In this document: positions 34,824-44,107 of the stretch, piece by piece
Layout of the letters: each line of letters opens with the position of its first letter
Numbering within the stretch: position 1 is the first letter of the stretch
Assembly (NCBI GenBank): GCA_902790525.1
Contig: CADASI010000039.1
Coordinates: 1-64,000, forward strand
DNA from: an uncultured Eubacteriales bacterium
GTDB lineage: Bacteria > Bacillota > Clostridia > Christensenellales > Aristaeellaceae
DNA: 64,000 bases
Direction of reading: 5' to 3'
The notes under the pieces: generated by a model
Told to the model about the DNA's origin: nothing
Databases searched by the model: none
What the model saw: the letters and a program-made list of their open reading frames with translations, nothing else
Translations under genes and position numbers: made by a program

Positions 34824-36216
34824 ATGGCAAAGCTCACGATGGACAAGCTGGTCGCGCTGTGCAAGAACCGCGGCTACATCTTCGCCGGCTCCGAGATCTA
34901 CGGCGGGCCCGCTGGGCGTGGAGTTCAAGAACAACGTCAAGAAGGCGTGGTGGCGGAAGTTCGTGCAGGAGAGCCCCTACAACACGGGCCTGGACTGCGC
35001 GATACTGATGAACCGCGAGGTCTGGGTGGCCTCCGGCCACGTGGGCGGCTTCAACGACCCGCTGATGGACTGCAAGGCGTGCAAGGCCCGCTTCCGCGCC
35101 GACAAGCTGATCGAGGACTTCACCAAGGGCGAGGAGACCGGCGACGGCTGGACCAACCAGGAGCTGGAGAGCTTCATCGCCGAGCACGACATCGTCTGCC
35201 CCGTCTGCGGCAAGAAGGACTTCACCGGCATCCGCCAGTTCAACCTGATGTTCAAGACCTACCAGGGCGTCAACGAGGACTCCGCCGCCGAGATCTACCT
35301 GCGGCCCGAGACCGCGCAGGGCATATTCGTCAACTTCCAGAACGCCATGCGCACCACCCGCAAGAAGCTGCCCGCCGGCATCTGCCAGATCGGCAAGTCC
35401 TTCCGCAACGAGATCACCCCCGGCAACTTCATCTTCCGCGTGCACGAGATCACCCCCGGCAACTTCATCTTCCGCGTGCGCGAGTTCGAGCAGATGGAGC
35501 TTGAGTTCTTCTGCAAGCCCGGCGAAGACCTCGAGTGGTTCAACTACTGGCGCACCTTCTGCAAAAACTGGCTGCTCTCCCTCGGCATCAAGGAGGAGAA
35601 CCTGCGGCTTCGCGACCACGAGCCCGAGAAGCTGGCCTTCTACTCCAAGGCCACCACGGACTTCGAGTTCCTGTTCCCCTTCGGCTGGGGCGAGCTGTGG
35701 GGCGTGGCGGACCGCACCGACTACGACCTGACCCAGCACCAGAACCACTCCGGCAAGTCCATGGAGTACCTGGACCCGGTCACCAACGAGAAGTTCATCC
35801 CCTACTGCGTGGAGCCGTCGCTGGGCGTCGACCGCGCGGTGCTGGCGTTTTTGTGCAACGCCTACGACGAGGAGGAGCTCGAGGGCGGCGACACCCGCGT
35901 GGTGCTGCGTCTCCACCCGGCGCTGGCCCCGTACAAGGTGAGCGTCATGCCGCTTCAGAAGAACAAGCTGGGCGAGCAGGCCCGCGAGCTGTACGCCATG
36001 CTCTCCAGGAAGTTCATGTGCGACTACGACGAGACCGGCTCCATCGGCAAGCGCTACCGCCGCGCCGACGAGGCCGGCATCCCCTACTGCATCTGCGTGG
36101 ATTTCGACACCGCCGAGACCGGCAACGTCACCGTCCGCGACCGCGACACCATGCAGCAGGAGCTGGTGCCCGTCAAGGACCTCGTGGCCTGGCTGGAGCA
36201 GAAGATCGACTTCTGA
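34824..36216 (+). pseudogene. glyS: glycyl-tRNA synthetase, frameshifted and with an internal duplication
   Basis: Homodimeric-type class II glycyl-tRNA synthetase. The start [20 protein letters not shown] is normal. After SEIYGG (34904) the frame moves by one base; translation continues as [16 protein letters not shown] from 34906. In the family an LANTWDY segment stands here, so about 23 bases are missing. Further on, class II motif 2 ([21 protein letters not shown] in intact relatives) contains a 12-residue tandem duplication. The rest, including the [12 protein letters not shown] block and the anticodon-binding C-terminus, is well conserved. Because this enzyme is essential, an assembly error or a second copy elsewhere must be considered. 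Confidence 0.9.
35410..35481 (+). repeat. 36-base tandem duplication inside glyS
   Basis: Units 35410-35445 and 35446-35481 differ by one base (CAC against CGC, His to Arg). Each encodes [11 protein letters not shown] plus one residue. It is in frame but doubles the motif 2 loop that contacts ATP and the tRNA acceptor end. Confidence 0.9.
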
Positions 36217-36225
36217 TATTCACGG

Positions 36226-36258
36226 TAAAAACGCCCCCCGAACGGCGTTCGGGGGGCG
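36226..36258 (-). terminator. intrinsic terminator of metK
   Basis: On the minus strand CGCCCCCCGAAC-GCC-GTTCGGGGGGCG is followed by TTTTTACC, a classic terminator 20 bases past the metK stop. Because glyS ends at 36216, it also separates the two convergent genes. Confidence 0.9.
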
Positions 36259-36278
36259 CTGTCATGTCGTTACAATGC

Positions 36279-37424
36279 TCAGAGGTACTTCCGAAGCGCC
36301 TCGACCCGGTCCAGCTTCTCCCAGGGCAGGTCCAGGTCGTCCCGGCCGAAGTGGCCGTAGGCGGCGGTCTGGGCGTAGATGGGGCGCTTGAGGTCCAGGT
36401 CGCGTATGATGGCGGCGGGGCGCAGGTCGAAGGTCTCGCCGACGATCTGAGAGAGCCGGTCGTCCGGCAGCGCGCCGGTGCCGAAGCTGTCCACGAACAC
36501 GGACACGGGCTTCGCCACGCCGATGGCGTAGGCCACGCCGACCTCGCACTTCTTCGCCAGCCCCGCGGCCACCAGGTTCTTGGCCACGTGGCGCATGGCG
36601 TAGGCCGCGGAGCGATCCACCTTGCTGGGGTCCTTGCCGGAGAACGCGCCGCCGCCGTGGTGGGCGTAGCCGCCGTAGGTGTCCACAATGATCTTGCGGC
36701 CCGTGAGCCCGGAATCGCCCTGGGGCCCGCCGATCACGAAGCGCCCGGTGGGGTTGACGAAGTACTTGGTGTCTTGATCCAGCAGCGCCGCGGGCAGCAC
36801 GGGCTTCACCACGTGCTTCATCATGTCGTCGAATATGGTCTTCTGGTCCACGTCGGGGGCGTGCTGGGTGGACAGCACCACCGCGTCGATGCGCACGGCC
36901 TTATCGTCGTCGTACTCGATGGTCACCTGGCTCTTGCCGTCGGGCCGCAGGTAGGACAGCGTGCCGTCCTTGCGCACCTGTGAAAGCTGCCTCGTCAGCC
37001 TGTGGGCCAGCGAGATGGCCAGCGGCATGTACTCCGGGGTCTCGTCGCAGGCGTAACCGAACATCATGCCCTGGTCACCCGCGCCCTGGTCGGCGTCCTC
37101 GCGCACCACGCCCTGGGCGATGTCGGGGGACTGCTCGTCCAGCGAGGTCAGCACCGCGCAGGAGTAGCCGTCGAAGCCGTACTTGGCCCGGTCGTAGCCG
37201 ATCTCCACCACCTTTTTGCGCACGATCTGTTCGATGGGCACGTAGGCGGTGGTGCTGATCTCGCCCATCACCAGCACCATGCCGGTGGTGGCGCAGCATT
37301 CGCAGGCCACGTGGGCCTCGGGGTCCTGGGCCAGTATGGCGTCCAGCACCGCGTCGGAAATCTGGTCGCAGATCTTGTCGGGATGTCCCTCGGTGACGGA
37401 TTCGGATGTGAAAAAGTGTCTCAT
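36279..37424 (-). CDS. metK: S-adenosylmethionine synthetase
   Basis: Makes S-adenosylmethionine from methionine and ATP. 381 residues from the ATG at 37424, which has GGAGGG seven bases upstream; nine extra in-frame codons above it are discarded. Signature sequences [12 protein letters not shown] (the family hexapeptide region, about 112-123) and [19 protein letters not shown] (P-loop-like phosphate binding) are intact, as is the N-terminal [20 protein letters not shown]. Expression is controlled by an SAM-I riboswitch in the leader. Confidence 0.97.
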   Translation of the reverse strand: MRHFFTSESVTEGHPDKICDQISDAVLDAILAQDPEAHVACECCATTGMVLVMGEISTTAYVPIEQIVRKKVVEIGYDRAKYGFDGYSCAVLTSLDEQSPDIAQGVVREDADQGAGDQGMMFGYACDETPEYMPLAISLAHRLTRQLSQVRKDGTLSYLRPDGKSQVTIEYDDDKAVRIDAVVLSTQHAPDVDQKTIFDDMMKHVVKPVLPAALLDQDTKYFVNPTGRFVIGGPQGDSGLTGRKIIVDTYGGYAHHGGGAFSGKDPSKVDRSAAYAMRHVAKNLVAAGLAKKCEVGVAYAIGVAKPVSVFVDSFGTGALPDDRLSQIVGETFDLRPAAIIRDLDLKRPIYAQTAAYGHFGRDDLDLPWEKLDRVEALRKYL

Positions 37425-37454
37425 ATTATAGCCCTCCGTGGTTGTATTCACAAT

Positions 37455-37622
37455 AAAAGCTCGCCAGACGGCGAGCTTGTACGATGTGTATCAATCCCGC
37501 CTCATCTTTCGGCGATGGCCCCGGGGCCGCATGCGCCGCAGGAATTGGCACCTTGCCGGCGTGACGCCGACCGGTTGCCGGGCTTCATCGGGCCTGTCCC
37601 TCTGCCGCTCTGGATAAGGCAA
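37455..37622 (-). ncRNA. SAM-I riboswitch with terminator (S box)
   Basis: On the minus strand the leader reads CTTATCCAGAGCGGCAGAGG (37618 leftwards), then GGGACAGGCCCGATGAAGCC, CGGCAACC, a variable arm, AGGTGCCAATTCCTGC and GAAAGATGAGGC (about 37499-37510). These are the conserved S-box core elements in order. A terminator stem AAGCTCGCC/GGCGAGCTT with following TTTT-type tract (37455-37478) precedes metK. High SAM should favour the terminator and lower metK expression. Confidence 0.95.
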
Positions 37623-37639
37623 TCCTCTATTGCGGGATC

Positions 37640-37667
37640 ATTATACCATATAATTATCAACTGTCAA
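37640..37667 (-). promoter_or_regulatory. metK promoter
   Basis: Minus strand TTGACA (37662-37667), a 16-base spacer that ends in TGG, then TATAAT (37640-37645). Transcription would start just upstream of the riboswitch. Confidence 0.85.
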
Positions 37668-37699
37668 CGCTGTATGGGTTATTTTTCGATTGACAGGGA

Positions 37700-37708
37700 T
37701 GGTATAAT
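37700..37708 (+). promoter_or_regulatory. extended -10 promoter of the phospholipase-like gene
   Basis: TGGTATAAT on the plus strand, about 35 bases before the ATG at 37744; the -35 is poor. It is divergent from the metK promoter. The 37425-37743 gap is fully accounted for by these promoters and the riboswitch. Confidence 0.5.
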
Positions 37709-37743
37709 GTTGACGAGTACAATGCAAAAGCGGGGGTTTTTGG

Positions 37744-38367
37744 ATGGCGCTGACGATGGTTCACCTGCTGGTCGCGGAGCTCTGGGCGCGAAGCCACCCG
37801 GAGTATCTGGAGAGCCCGGAATACTACTATGGCGCGGTGTCGCCGGACGCCATGCACATACGCTTTCACGGCGACAAGTCCCGAAAGGACGAGTTTCACC
37901 TGTACAACTGGCGTTCGCTGCACCGGGAGCCGGTGGTGGCCTATTGGCGGGAGCGTCGCGCGCCGTTCGACATCGGCTACGGCGTGCACGTGCTGACCGA
38001 CTGCCAGTGGGTGCCGCGCTATACCAGCGCCTTTCCCGGGCTGTTCCTGCCAAACGGCAAGCTGGACATCGAGACCTACTACAACGACACCTTCGTCACC
38101 GACTTCGCCCTGCTCCGGGAGAATCCCCGGCTCCGGGCGCTGCTGGACCTGCTGGCGCGGGCGCAGGCCCCGGAAGATCACCCGCTTTTGACCCGGGAGG
38201 AGTTCGACGGCTGGCGGAAGGTGATCCTGGACGGCTACCGCGGCGAGTGCCCGCGCCACGATCCGGTGCGGTTCATCACCGAAGAATACGTGCGCGCCTT
38301 CGCCGCCGACAGCCTGGCGCTGATCGGGGACGTGTACCGGGAGGCCATGGCGGAACCCGGGCCGTAG
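37744..38367 (+). CDS. possible zinc-dependent phospholipase C-like protein
   Basis: 207 residues without signal peptide or membrane helix. The layout (an early HL, YYYGAVSPDAMHIR, GYGVHVLTDCQWVPRY, then helix-rich C-terminus) resembles the zinc-dependent phospholipase C/HD-like helical family common in Clostridia, in which scattered His and Asp bind metals. I am unsure of the family and no substrate can be given. Single-gene unit between metK and the DUF3798 transporter. Confidence 0.45.
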   Translation: MALTMVHLLVAELWARSHPEYLESPEYYYGAVSPDAMHIRFHGDKSRKDEFHLYNWRSLHREPVVAYWRERRAPFDIGYGVHVLTDCQWVPRYTSAFPGLFLPNGKLDIETYYNDTFVTDFALLRENPRLRALLDLLARAQAPEDHPLLTREEFDGWRKVILDGYRGECPRHDPVRFITEEYVRAFAADSLALIGDVYREAMAEPGP

Positions 38368-38398
38368 AATGCTTTCCGAATTATTATCTATATCTTCC

Positions 38399-38427
38399 TT
38401 GACAATGTTCGATAATACGGCTATAAT
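38399..38427 (+). promoter_or_regulatory. consensus promoter of the DUF3798 transporter operon
   Basis: TTGACA (38399-38404), exactly 17 bases, TATAAT (38422-38427). Both boxes are perfect consensus, so the operon is expected to be strongly transcribed unless repressed. Confidence 0.85.
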
Positions 38428-38485
38428 AAATACTAAATCTGTGTGGCAAAAGGGTGCCATGCGGTAAGAATAAGGAGGAACACAC

Positions 38486-39679
38486 ATGAAGAAGCTGCTT
38501 TGCGTTCTGCTGGCTGCTCTGATGGTCATGTCGATGGCCGTCGTTGCGTCCGCCGAATCCGCCCCCGAGGAGTTCCACATCGCCATCGTCACCGGCTCCG
38601 TCTCCCAGTCTGAGGACGACCGCCGCGGCGCCGAGGCCTTCCAGGCCATGTACGGCGAGGATATGGTCCAGCTGGCCATCTATCCGGACAACTTCATGGA
38701 CGAGACCGAGACCACCATCCAGACCATCGTGAACTTCACCGATGATCCGCTGATGAAGGCCATCATCGTCAACCAGGCCATCCCGGGCACCGCCGAGGCC
38801 TTCCGTCAGGTCAAGGAGCGCCGCCCCGACATCCTGTGCATCGCCGGCGAGTCCCACGAGGACCTGCCCGTGATCGGCGAGGCTGCCGACCTGGTCTGCA
38901 ACAACGACTTCGTCGCCCGCGGCTACCTGATGATCCACACCGCCCATGAGCTGGGCTGCGATACCTTCGTGCACATCTCCTTCCCCCGCCACATGAGCTA
39001 CGAGACCATGTCCCGCCGCGTGGCCGTCATGAAGGAGACCTGCAAGGACCTGGGCATGGAGTTCGTGCTTGAGACCGCTCCCGACCCGACCAGCGACGTC
39101 GGCGTCTCCGGCGCTCAGCAGTACATCCTGGAGCATGCTCCGGAATGGATCGAGAAGTACGGCCAGAATTCCGCCTACTTCTGCACCAACGACGCCCACA
39201 CCGAGCCCCTGCTGAAGCAGCTTCTGGCCTACGGCGGCTACTTCATCGAGGCCGACCTGCCCTCCCCGCTGATGGGCTATCCGGGCGCTCTGGGCATCGA
39301 TCTGACCGACGCCAACGGCGATTTCGAGAAGATCCTGGCCGAGGTTGAGAAGGCTGTCGTCGAAAAGGGCGGCGCGGGCCGCTTCGGCACCTGGGCCTAC
39401 TCCTACGGCTACACCGTGTCCGCCGGCCTGGCGCAGCACGCCTACAACGTGATCACCGGCGTCAGCGAGCTCGACGAGATCGACGACATCGCCGATGCCT
39501 ACGCCGTGTTCTCCCCCGGCGCCAACTGGAACGGCTCCAGCTACACCAACGCGGATACCGGCGTGAAGTCCGAGAACATCTTCCTGGTGTACCAGGACAC
39601 CTACATCATGGGCGATCCCGGCCACTACATGGGCTCCACCGAGATCGAGGTTCCCGAGAAGTACTTCACCGTCAAGTAA
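38486..39679 (+). CDS. DUF3798 substrate-binding protein
   Basis: 397 residues; a Sec signal peptide (MKKLLCVLLAALMVMSMAVV, cut near ASA-ES) with no lipobox cysteine at the cleavage site. The mature protein (FHIAIVTGSVSQSEDDRRGAE split between strand and helix) matches DUF3798, a type-1 periplasmic-binding-protein fold related to BMP/PnrA lipoproteins. It is first in an operon with an ATPase and two permeases, so it is the receptor of that importer. Ligand unknown; PnrA relatives bind nucleosides. Anaerobe-typical family. Confidence 0.85.
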   Translation: MKKLLCVLLAALMVMSMAVVASAESAPEEFHIAIVTGSVSQSEDDRRGAEAFQAMYGEDMVQLAIYPDNFMDETETTIQTIVNFTDDPLMKAIIVNQAIPGTAEAFRQVKERRPDILCIAGESHEDLPVIGEAADLVCNNDFVARGYLMIHTAHELGCDTFVHISFPRHMSYETMSRRVAVMKETCKDLGMEFVLETAPDPTSDVGVSGAQQYILEHAPEWIEKYGQNSAYFCTNDAHTEPLLKQLLAYGGYFIEADLPSPLMGYPGALGIDLTDANGDFEKILAEVEKAVVEKGGAGRFGTWAYSYGYTVSAGLAQHAYNVITGVSELDEIDDIADAYAVFSPGANWNGSSYTNADTGVKSENIFLVYQDTYIMGDPGHYMGSTEIEVPEKYFTVK

Positions 39680-39701
39680 GTATAACCGATCAATCATCCT
39701 G

Positions 39702-39733
39702 GAAAGGGGAGGATTATCCCTCCCCTTTCTTTA
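39702..39733 (+). terminator. attenuating hairpin after the binding-protein gene
   Basis: GAAAGGGGAGG (39702-39712) pairs with CCTCCCCTTTC (39719-39729), followed by TTT. A leaky terminator between binding protein and ATPase usually gives excess binding protein over the membrane parts. Confidence 0.75.
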
Positions 39734-39754
39734 AATGTTAGGTGGATTTATAAC

Positions 39755-41335
39755 ATGAGCACTCCTTTGCTTGAACTGAAAAACATCAAGAAGGATTTCT
39801 TCGGCAACCAGGTCCTGACCGACATCAACCTGACCCTCAACGAGGGCGAGGTGCTGGGCCTGGTCGGCGAGAATGGCGCGGGCAAGAGCACGCTGATGAA
39901 GATCCTGTTCGGCATGAACGTCATCCGCGATACCGGCGGATACGGCGGCGACATTATACTCAACGGGCAGAAGGTGAGCTTCGCCTCCCCCTTTGACGCC
40001 CTGGCCGCCGGCATTGGCATGGTGCACCAGGAGTTTTCGCTGATTCCCGGCTTTACCGCCACGGAAAACATACTGCTCAACCGCGAACCCCAGAAGAAGA
40101 GCGTGATCGCGGAGGTGTTCGGCCCGAGGCTGAACACGCTGGATCGTCCCGCCATGCGGGAGGCTGCGGACAGGGCCATCGACAAGATGGGCGTCCACAT
40201 CGACGGAGAGATGGTCATCAACGACATGCCCGTCGGCCACAAGCAGTTCACCGAGATCGCGCGCGAGCTCAGCAAGGAACAGCTGAAGCTCCTGATCCTC
40301 GACGAACCCACGGCGGTTTTGACCGAGCGCGAGGCGTCGGCCCTGCTGGATTCCATCCGGGGCATGTCCGAGCGCGGCATCGCCGTGATATTCATTACCC
40401 ACAGGCTCCAGGAGATACTGGACGTGTGCGACAAGGTGGCCGTCATGCGCGACGGCGAGCTGGTCAATGACGTGGCGGCGAAGGACACCAACGTCACCGA
40501 GATCACCCGCTGGATGGTGGGCCGCTCCGTGGACGCCGCCGCGGCGGCGGAGCACCGCGCGCCCCCGGAGACCGACACCGTGATGTCCATCCGCCGGCTG
40601 TGGGTGGACATGCCCGGCGAGACCGTGCGCGACGTCAACCTGGACGTGCGCCGCGGCGAGATACTGGGCATCGGCGGCCTGGCCGGACAGGGCAAGCTGG
40701 GCATCCCCAACGGCGTGATGGGCCTGTACCAGGCCGGCGGCACGGTGACCTTCGACGGCCGGCAGATACCGCTCAATTCGCCCCGCAAGTGCCTCGACAG
40801 CCAGCTGGCGTTCGTGTCGGAGGACCGGCGCGGCGTGGGACTGCTGCTGGACGAGTCGCTGGAGTGGAACATCGCCTTCCCAGCCATGCAGATCCAGGAC
40901 AAGTTCTTGAAGCCGCTGCTGGGCGGCATGATCAAGTGGCGCGACGAGAAGGCCATCGCCGAGGTGACCAGGCGCTACATCGACGAATTGCAGATCCGGT
41001 GCACCTCCTCCAAGCAGAACGCCAAGGAGCTCTCCGGCGGCAACCAGCAGAAGATCTGCCTGGCGAAGGCGTTTGCGCTGGAGCCCAAGTTCCTGTTCGT
41101 GTCCGAGCCCACCCGCGGCATCGACGTGGGCGCGAAGGCGCTGGTGCTGGAGGCGCTCAAGAAGTTCAACCGCGAAAGCGGCGTCACCATCGTGATGATC
41201 TCCTCGGAGCTGGAGGAGCTTCGGCAGACCTGCGACCGCATCGCCATCGTGTCCGGCGGGCGCATCGCGGGCATACTGCCGGCCACCGATTCCAGCGAGG
41301 ACTTCGGCGCGCTGATGGTCAGCCAGGTCGTGTAA
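39755..41335 (+). CDS. dual-NBD sugar/nucleoside-type ABC ATPase
   Basis: 526 residues, two nucleotide-binding domains in tandem as in RbsA/MglA/YufO. N-half: Walker A GENGAGKST (about 36-44), Walker B LLILDEPTA. Its signature is unusual, VGHKQFTEIARELSKEQLK rather than the common SVGQQQ. C-half: the Walker A position reads GGLAGQGKLGIP (about 306-317), degenerate as usual in this class, but the signature LSGGNQQK is intact. The product couples ATP hydrolysis to the two downstream permeases. Confidence 0.93.
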   Translation: MSTPLLELKNIKKDFFGNQVLTDINLTLNEGEVLGLVGENGAGKSTLMKILFGMNVIRDTGGYGGDIILNGQKVSFASPFDALAAGIGMVHQEFSLIPGFTATENILLNREPQKKSVIAEVFGPRLNTLDRPAMREAADRAIDKMGVHIDGEMVINDMPVGHKQFTEIARELSKEQLKLLILDEPTAVLTEREASALLDSIRGMSERGIAVIFITHRLQEILDVCDKVAVMRDGELVNDVAAKDTNVTEITRWMVGRSVDAAAAAEHRAPPETDTVMSIRRLWVDMPGETVRDVNLDVRRGEILGIGGLAGQGKLGIPNGVMGLYQAGGTVTFDGRQIPLNSPRKCLDSQLAFVSEDRRGVGLLLDESLEWNIAFPAMQIQDKFLKPLLGGMIKWRDEKAIAEVTRRYIDELQIRCTSSKQNAKELSGGNQQKICLAKAFALEPKFLFVSEPTRGIDVGAKALVLEALKKFNRESGVTIVMISSELEELRQTCDRIAIVSGGRIAGILPATDSSEDFGALMVSQVV

Positions 41336-41347
41336 GGAGGTGCGATT

Positions 41348-42424
41348 ATGAGTGAGCAAATCAAAAAGAATGATGGCACCTTCATGGACAGGGTGAGGGA
41401 CATGGCGCGCAGCTTCGGCCTGCCGCGCATGATCATCGCCGTGTTCCTGCTGGTGCTGTTCATCGCCGCGCCCTTCGTCGGCGCGGACTTCTGGACCCAG
41501 GTGACCAACCTGTTCAACCGCTTCAGCTGGAACGCGGTGCTGGTACTGGCCATGGTGCCCATGGTGCACTCCGGCTGCGGGCTGAACTTCGGCCTGCCGC
41601 TGGGCATCATCTCCGGCCTGCTGGGGGCGACGCTGTCGATCGAGTTCGGCTTCACGGGCTTTCCCAGCTTCGTGATGGCGGTGCTGATCGCCACGCCCTT
41701 CGCGCTGATCTTCGGCGTGGGCTACGGTTGGCTGCTGAACAAGATCAAGGGCGGCGAGATGATGATCGCCACCTACGTGGGCTTCTCGTCGGTTTCCTTC
41801 ATGTGCATGATGTGGCTGCTGCTGCCGTACCACAAGCCGGACATGGTTTGGGGCCTGGCGGGCAAGGGCCTGAGGACCACCATCTCCCTGGAGGGCTACT
41901 TCGCGGGGGTGCTGTCCAACTTCATGCAGATACAAATCGGCAAGCTGGTGATCCCCACCGGCGCGCTGTTGGTGTTCGCGCTGCTGGCCTTCCTGATGTG
42001 GGCCTTCCTGCACACCAAGACCGGCACGGCCATGACCGCCGTGGGCTCGAACCCCACCTTCGCGCGGGCCGCCGGCATCAACATCGACAAGGTCCGCATG
42101 CTGTCCGTGGTGATGTCCACGTGGCTGGCGGCGGTGGGCATACTGATGTACGAGCAGGGCTTCGGCTTCATACAGCTGTACATGGCGCCCTTTAACATGG
42201 CGCTGCCCGCGGTGTCGGCTATTCTGATCGGCGGCGCGTCGGTGAACAAGGCGTCCGTGGCCAACGTGATCATCGGCACGATACTGTTCCAGGGCATCGT
42301 GACCATGACCCCCACGGTCATGAACTCCATGATCCACATGGACATCAGCGAGGTCATACGAATCATCGTCTCCAACGGCATGATTCTCTACGCGCTGACC
42401 AGAAAGACGGAGGCGACAAGATGA
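41348..42424 (+). CDS. ABC transporter permease (BPD_transp_2 type)
   Basis: 358 residues with 8-10 hydrophobic segments; a good AAGGAGG site before the ATG. The cytosolic block AVGSNPTFARAAGINIDKVRM near residue 230 is the coupling motif of RbsC/YufP-like permeases. It is followed by the second permease with a four-base ATGA overlap. Two different permeases indicate a heterodimeric channel. Confidence 0.92.
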   Translation: MSEQIKKNDGTFMDRVRDMARSFGLPRMIIAVFLLVLFIAAPFVGADFWTQVTNLFNRFSWNAVLVLAMVPMVHSGCGLNFGLPLGIISGLLGATLSIEFGFTGFPSFVMAVLIATPFALIFGVGYGWLLNKIKGGEMMIATYVGFSSVSFMCMMWLLLPYHKPDMVWGLAGKGLRTTISLEGYFAGVLSNFMQIQIGKLVIPTGALLVFALLAFLMWAFLHTKTGTAMTAVGSNPTFARAAGINIDKVRMLSVVMSTWLAAVGILMYEQGFGFIQLYMAPFNMALPAVSAILIGGASVNKASVANVIIGTILFQGIVTMTPTVMNSMIHMDISEVIRIIVSNGMILYALTRKTEATR

Positions 42425-43548
42425 GCCAGAATATTAAGAAAGAGACCTCCGCAGGGAAGAAGGCGCTGGGCTTCCTGGCCGCCAATTCCGTACCGGTCAT
42501 GTTCATACTGATCTGCGCGGTCTGCATTCCGATTTCGGGCTTCTCGCCCGCCTACCTGTTGAACGAGATCGTGACCCGCATGGGCAGGAACGTGTTTTTG
42601 ATCCTGAGCCTGCTCATCCCCATCATGGCGGGCATGGGCCTCAACTTCGGCATGACGCTTGGGGCCATGGCCGGCGAGATCGCGCTGATCTTCGTCACCG
42701 ACTGGCAGATCTGGGGCATCCCCGGCGTGGTGCTGGCGATGATCATCTCCATACCGTTCTCCATCGGCCTGGGCCTTTTGTGCGGCAAGATCCTCAACAT
42801 GGCCAAAGGCCGCGAGATGGTGACGAGCTACATCATCAGCTACTTCATCAACGGCGTCTACCAGCTGGTGGTGCTGTACATGATGGGCTCCATCATACCG
42901 ATCAAGCACACCACCATCCGCCTGCCCCGCGGCTACGGCATCCGCAACACGCTGAGCCTTTTGAGCATGCGCCAGTCGATCGACAACCTGCTGGCCATCC
43001 GCGTGGCGGGGGTCAAGATCCCGATGCTGACCTTCATCATCATCGCCGTGATGTGCCTGGTGATCGTGTGGTTCCGCCGCACCAAGCTGGGCCAGGACAT
43101 GCGCGCCGTGGGCCAGGACATGGACGTGGCGCGTGACGCCGGCATCAACGTGGAGCGCACCCGCATCATCTCCATCGTGATCTCCACGGTGCTGGCGGGC
43201 TTCGGCATGATCATCTACCTGCAAAACATGGGCAACATGCCCACCTACTCGGCGCACTCGCAGATCGGCATGTTCTGCATCGCGGCGCTGCTGGTGGGCG
43301 GCGCGTCGGTCGACCGGGCCTCCATCGGCAACGTGTTCCTGGGCGTGGTGCTGTTCCACCTGATGTTCATCGTGGCGCCCTCCGCGGGCGGCAAGATCAC
43401 AGGCGACACCATGATCGGCGAATACTTCCGCGTGTTCGTGTCCTACGGCGTCATCACCGTGGCGCTGGTCATGTATGAGACCAAGAAGCGCCGGGCCAAG
43501 GCCAGCATGGGCGAACAGCTCCAGGCGGCCCAGCAGGAGGGAGAGTGA
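42421..43548 (+). CDS. ABC transporter permease (BPD_transp_2 type)
   Basis: 375 residues, multi-helix, paralogous to the preceding permease; the coupling motif is AVGQDMDVARDAGINVERTRI near residue 235. It starts inside the stop codon of the first permease and its own stop overlaps the start of the following small gene (TGATG), so the entire unit is translationally coupled. It completes the importer with the DUF3798 receptor. Confidence 0.92.
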   Translation: MSQNIKKETSAGKKALGFLAANSVPVMFILICAVCIPISGFSPAYLLNEIVTRMGRNVFLILSLLIPIMAGMGLNFGMTLGAMAGEIALIFVTDWQIWGIPGVVLAMIISIPFSIGLGLLCGKILNMAKGREMVTSYIISYFINGVYQLVVLYMMGSIIPIKHTTIRLPRGYGIRNTLSLLSMRQSIDNLLAIRVAGVKIPMLTFIIIAVMCLVIVWFRRTKLGQDMRAVGQDMDVARDAGINVERTRIISIVISTVLAGFGMIIYLQNMGNMPTYSAHSQIGMFCIAALLVGGASVDRASIGNVFLGVVLFHLMFIVAPSAGGKITGDTMIGEYFRVFVSYGVITVALVMYETKKRRAKASMGEQLQAAQQEGE

Positions 43549-44045
43549 TGAACGTGCGCAAAGTGCTGTTTCGCGTGGGCACCGTCGCCGTGCTGCTGGC
43601 CATCGCCGCGTGCATGATGGTCATCGGCCGGGGCCATACCGTGTATTTCGACAACAAGAAGCTGGAGTACAACGGCCAGACGCTCGACACCTACCGCCGC
43701 ATCAACGTGTTCGTGAACGGCGAGCAGGTGGCCAAGCTGTCCGCCAAGGACCGCGGCATGGCCACCTTCACCGGCCAGAAGTTCTCCTTTGACATCGAGG
43801 TGACCAAGGAGAAGGGCGACGAGCCCGTCACCTACACCTTCCCCATCACCGTGCCCTACGGCATGGACGGCATCGTGCTGAACCTGCCGGGCATGATCGA
43901 GGAGCTCCCCGAGGAAGCCTACGCCTCCGAGTTCGTGCCCGTGGCCACAGAGACCACGCCCGAGGACGAGGAGATCGTCACCGACGAGTTCGGCATCAGC
44001 ATCGAATCCGCCGAGGACAGCGCCGAGGCCGCCCCGGAGGGGTGA
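43548..44045 (+). CDS. small membrane-anchored protein of the DUF3798 transporter operon
   Basis: 165 residues from the ATG that overlaps the permease stop by one base (a GTG one codon earlier is possible). One N-terminal helix (VLFRVGTVAVLLAIAACMMVI), then a small beta-rich domain with YFDNKKLEYNGQTLDTY and VNGEQVAKLSAKDRG, ending in an acidic tail. Clostridial operons of this type often carry such a gene (I think DUF6672, not certain). It may be an accessory of the importer on the outer face. Confidence 0.65.
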   Translation: MNVRKVLFRVGTVAVLLAIAACMMVIGRGHTVYFDNKKLEYNGQTLDTYRRINVFVNGEQVAKLSAKDRGMATFTGQKFSFDIEVTKEKGDEPVTYTFPITVPYGMDGIVLNLPGMIEELPEEAYASEFVPVATETTPEDEEIVTDEFGISIESAEDSAEAAPEG

Positions 44046-44061
44046 TGATCCACACAACAAT

Positions 44062-44091
44062 CAGCGCCGCCTGAATCATCAGGCGGCGCTG
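44062..44091. terminator. bidirectional hairpin between convergent operons
   Basis: CAGCGCCGCCTGA and its exact complement enclose ATCA. It lies between the DUF3798 operon (plus) and the polyol operon (minus). No long T tract. Confidence 0.75.
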
Positions 44092-44107
44092 CGTCGTCTC
44101 TCGGGCA

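Noticed and set aside
34899..34912. Programmed ribosomal frameshifting in glyS (and at 20415 and 45978)
   Set aside because: No slippery heptamer or downstream stimulator is present, and conserved codons are missing, which frameshifting cannot restore.
39731..42337. An 868-codon minus-strand open frame across the transporter genes
   Set aside because: Composition is dominated by His, Gln, Val and Gly with no recognisable fold; the plus strand encodes clear ABC transporter genes. The same reasoning removes similar long shadows at 192-1391, 4167-5675 and 8494-10563.
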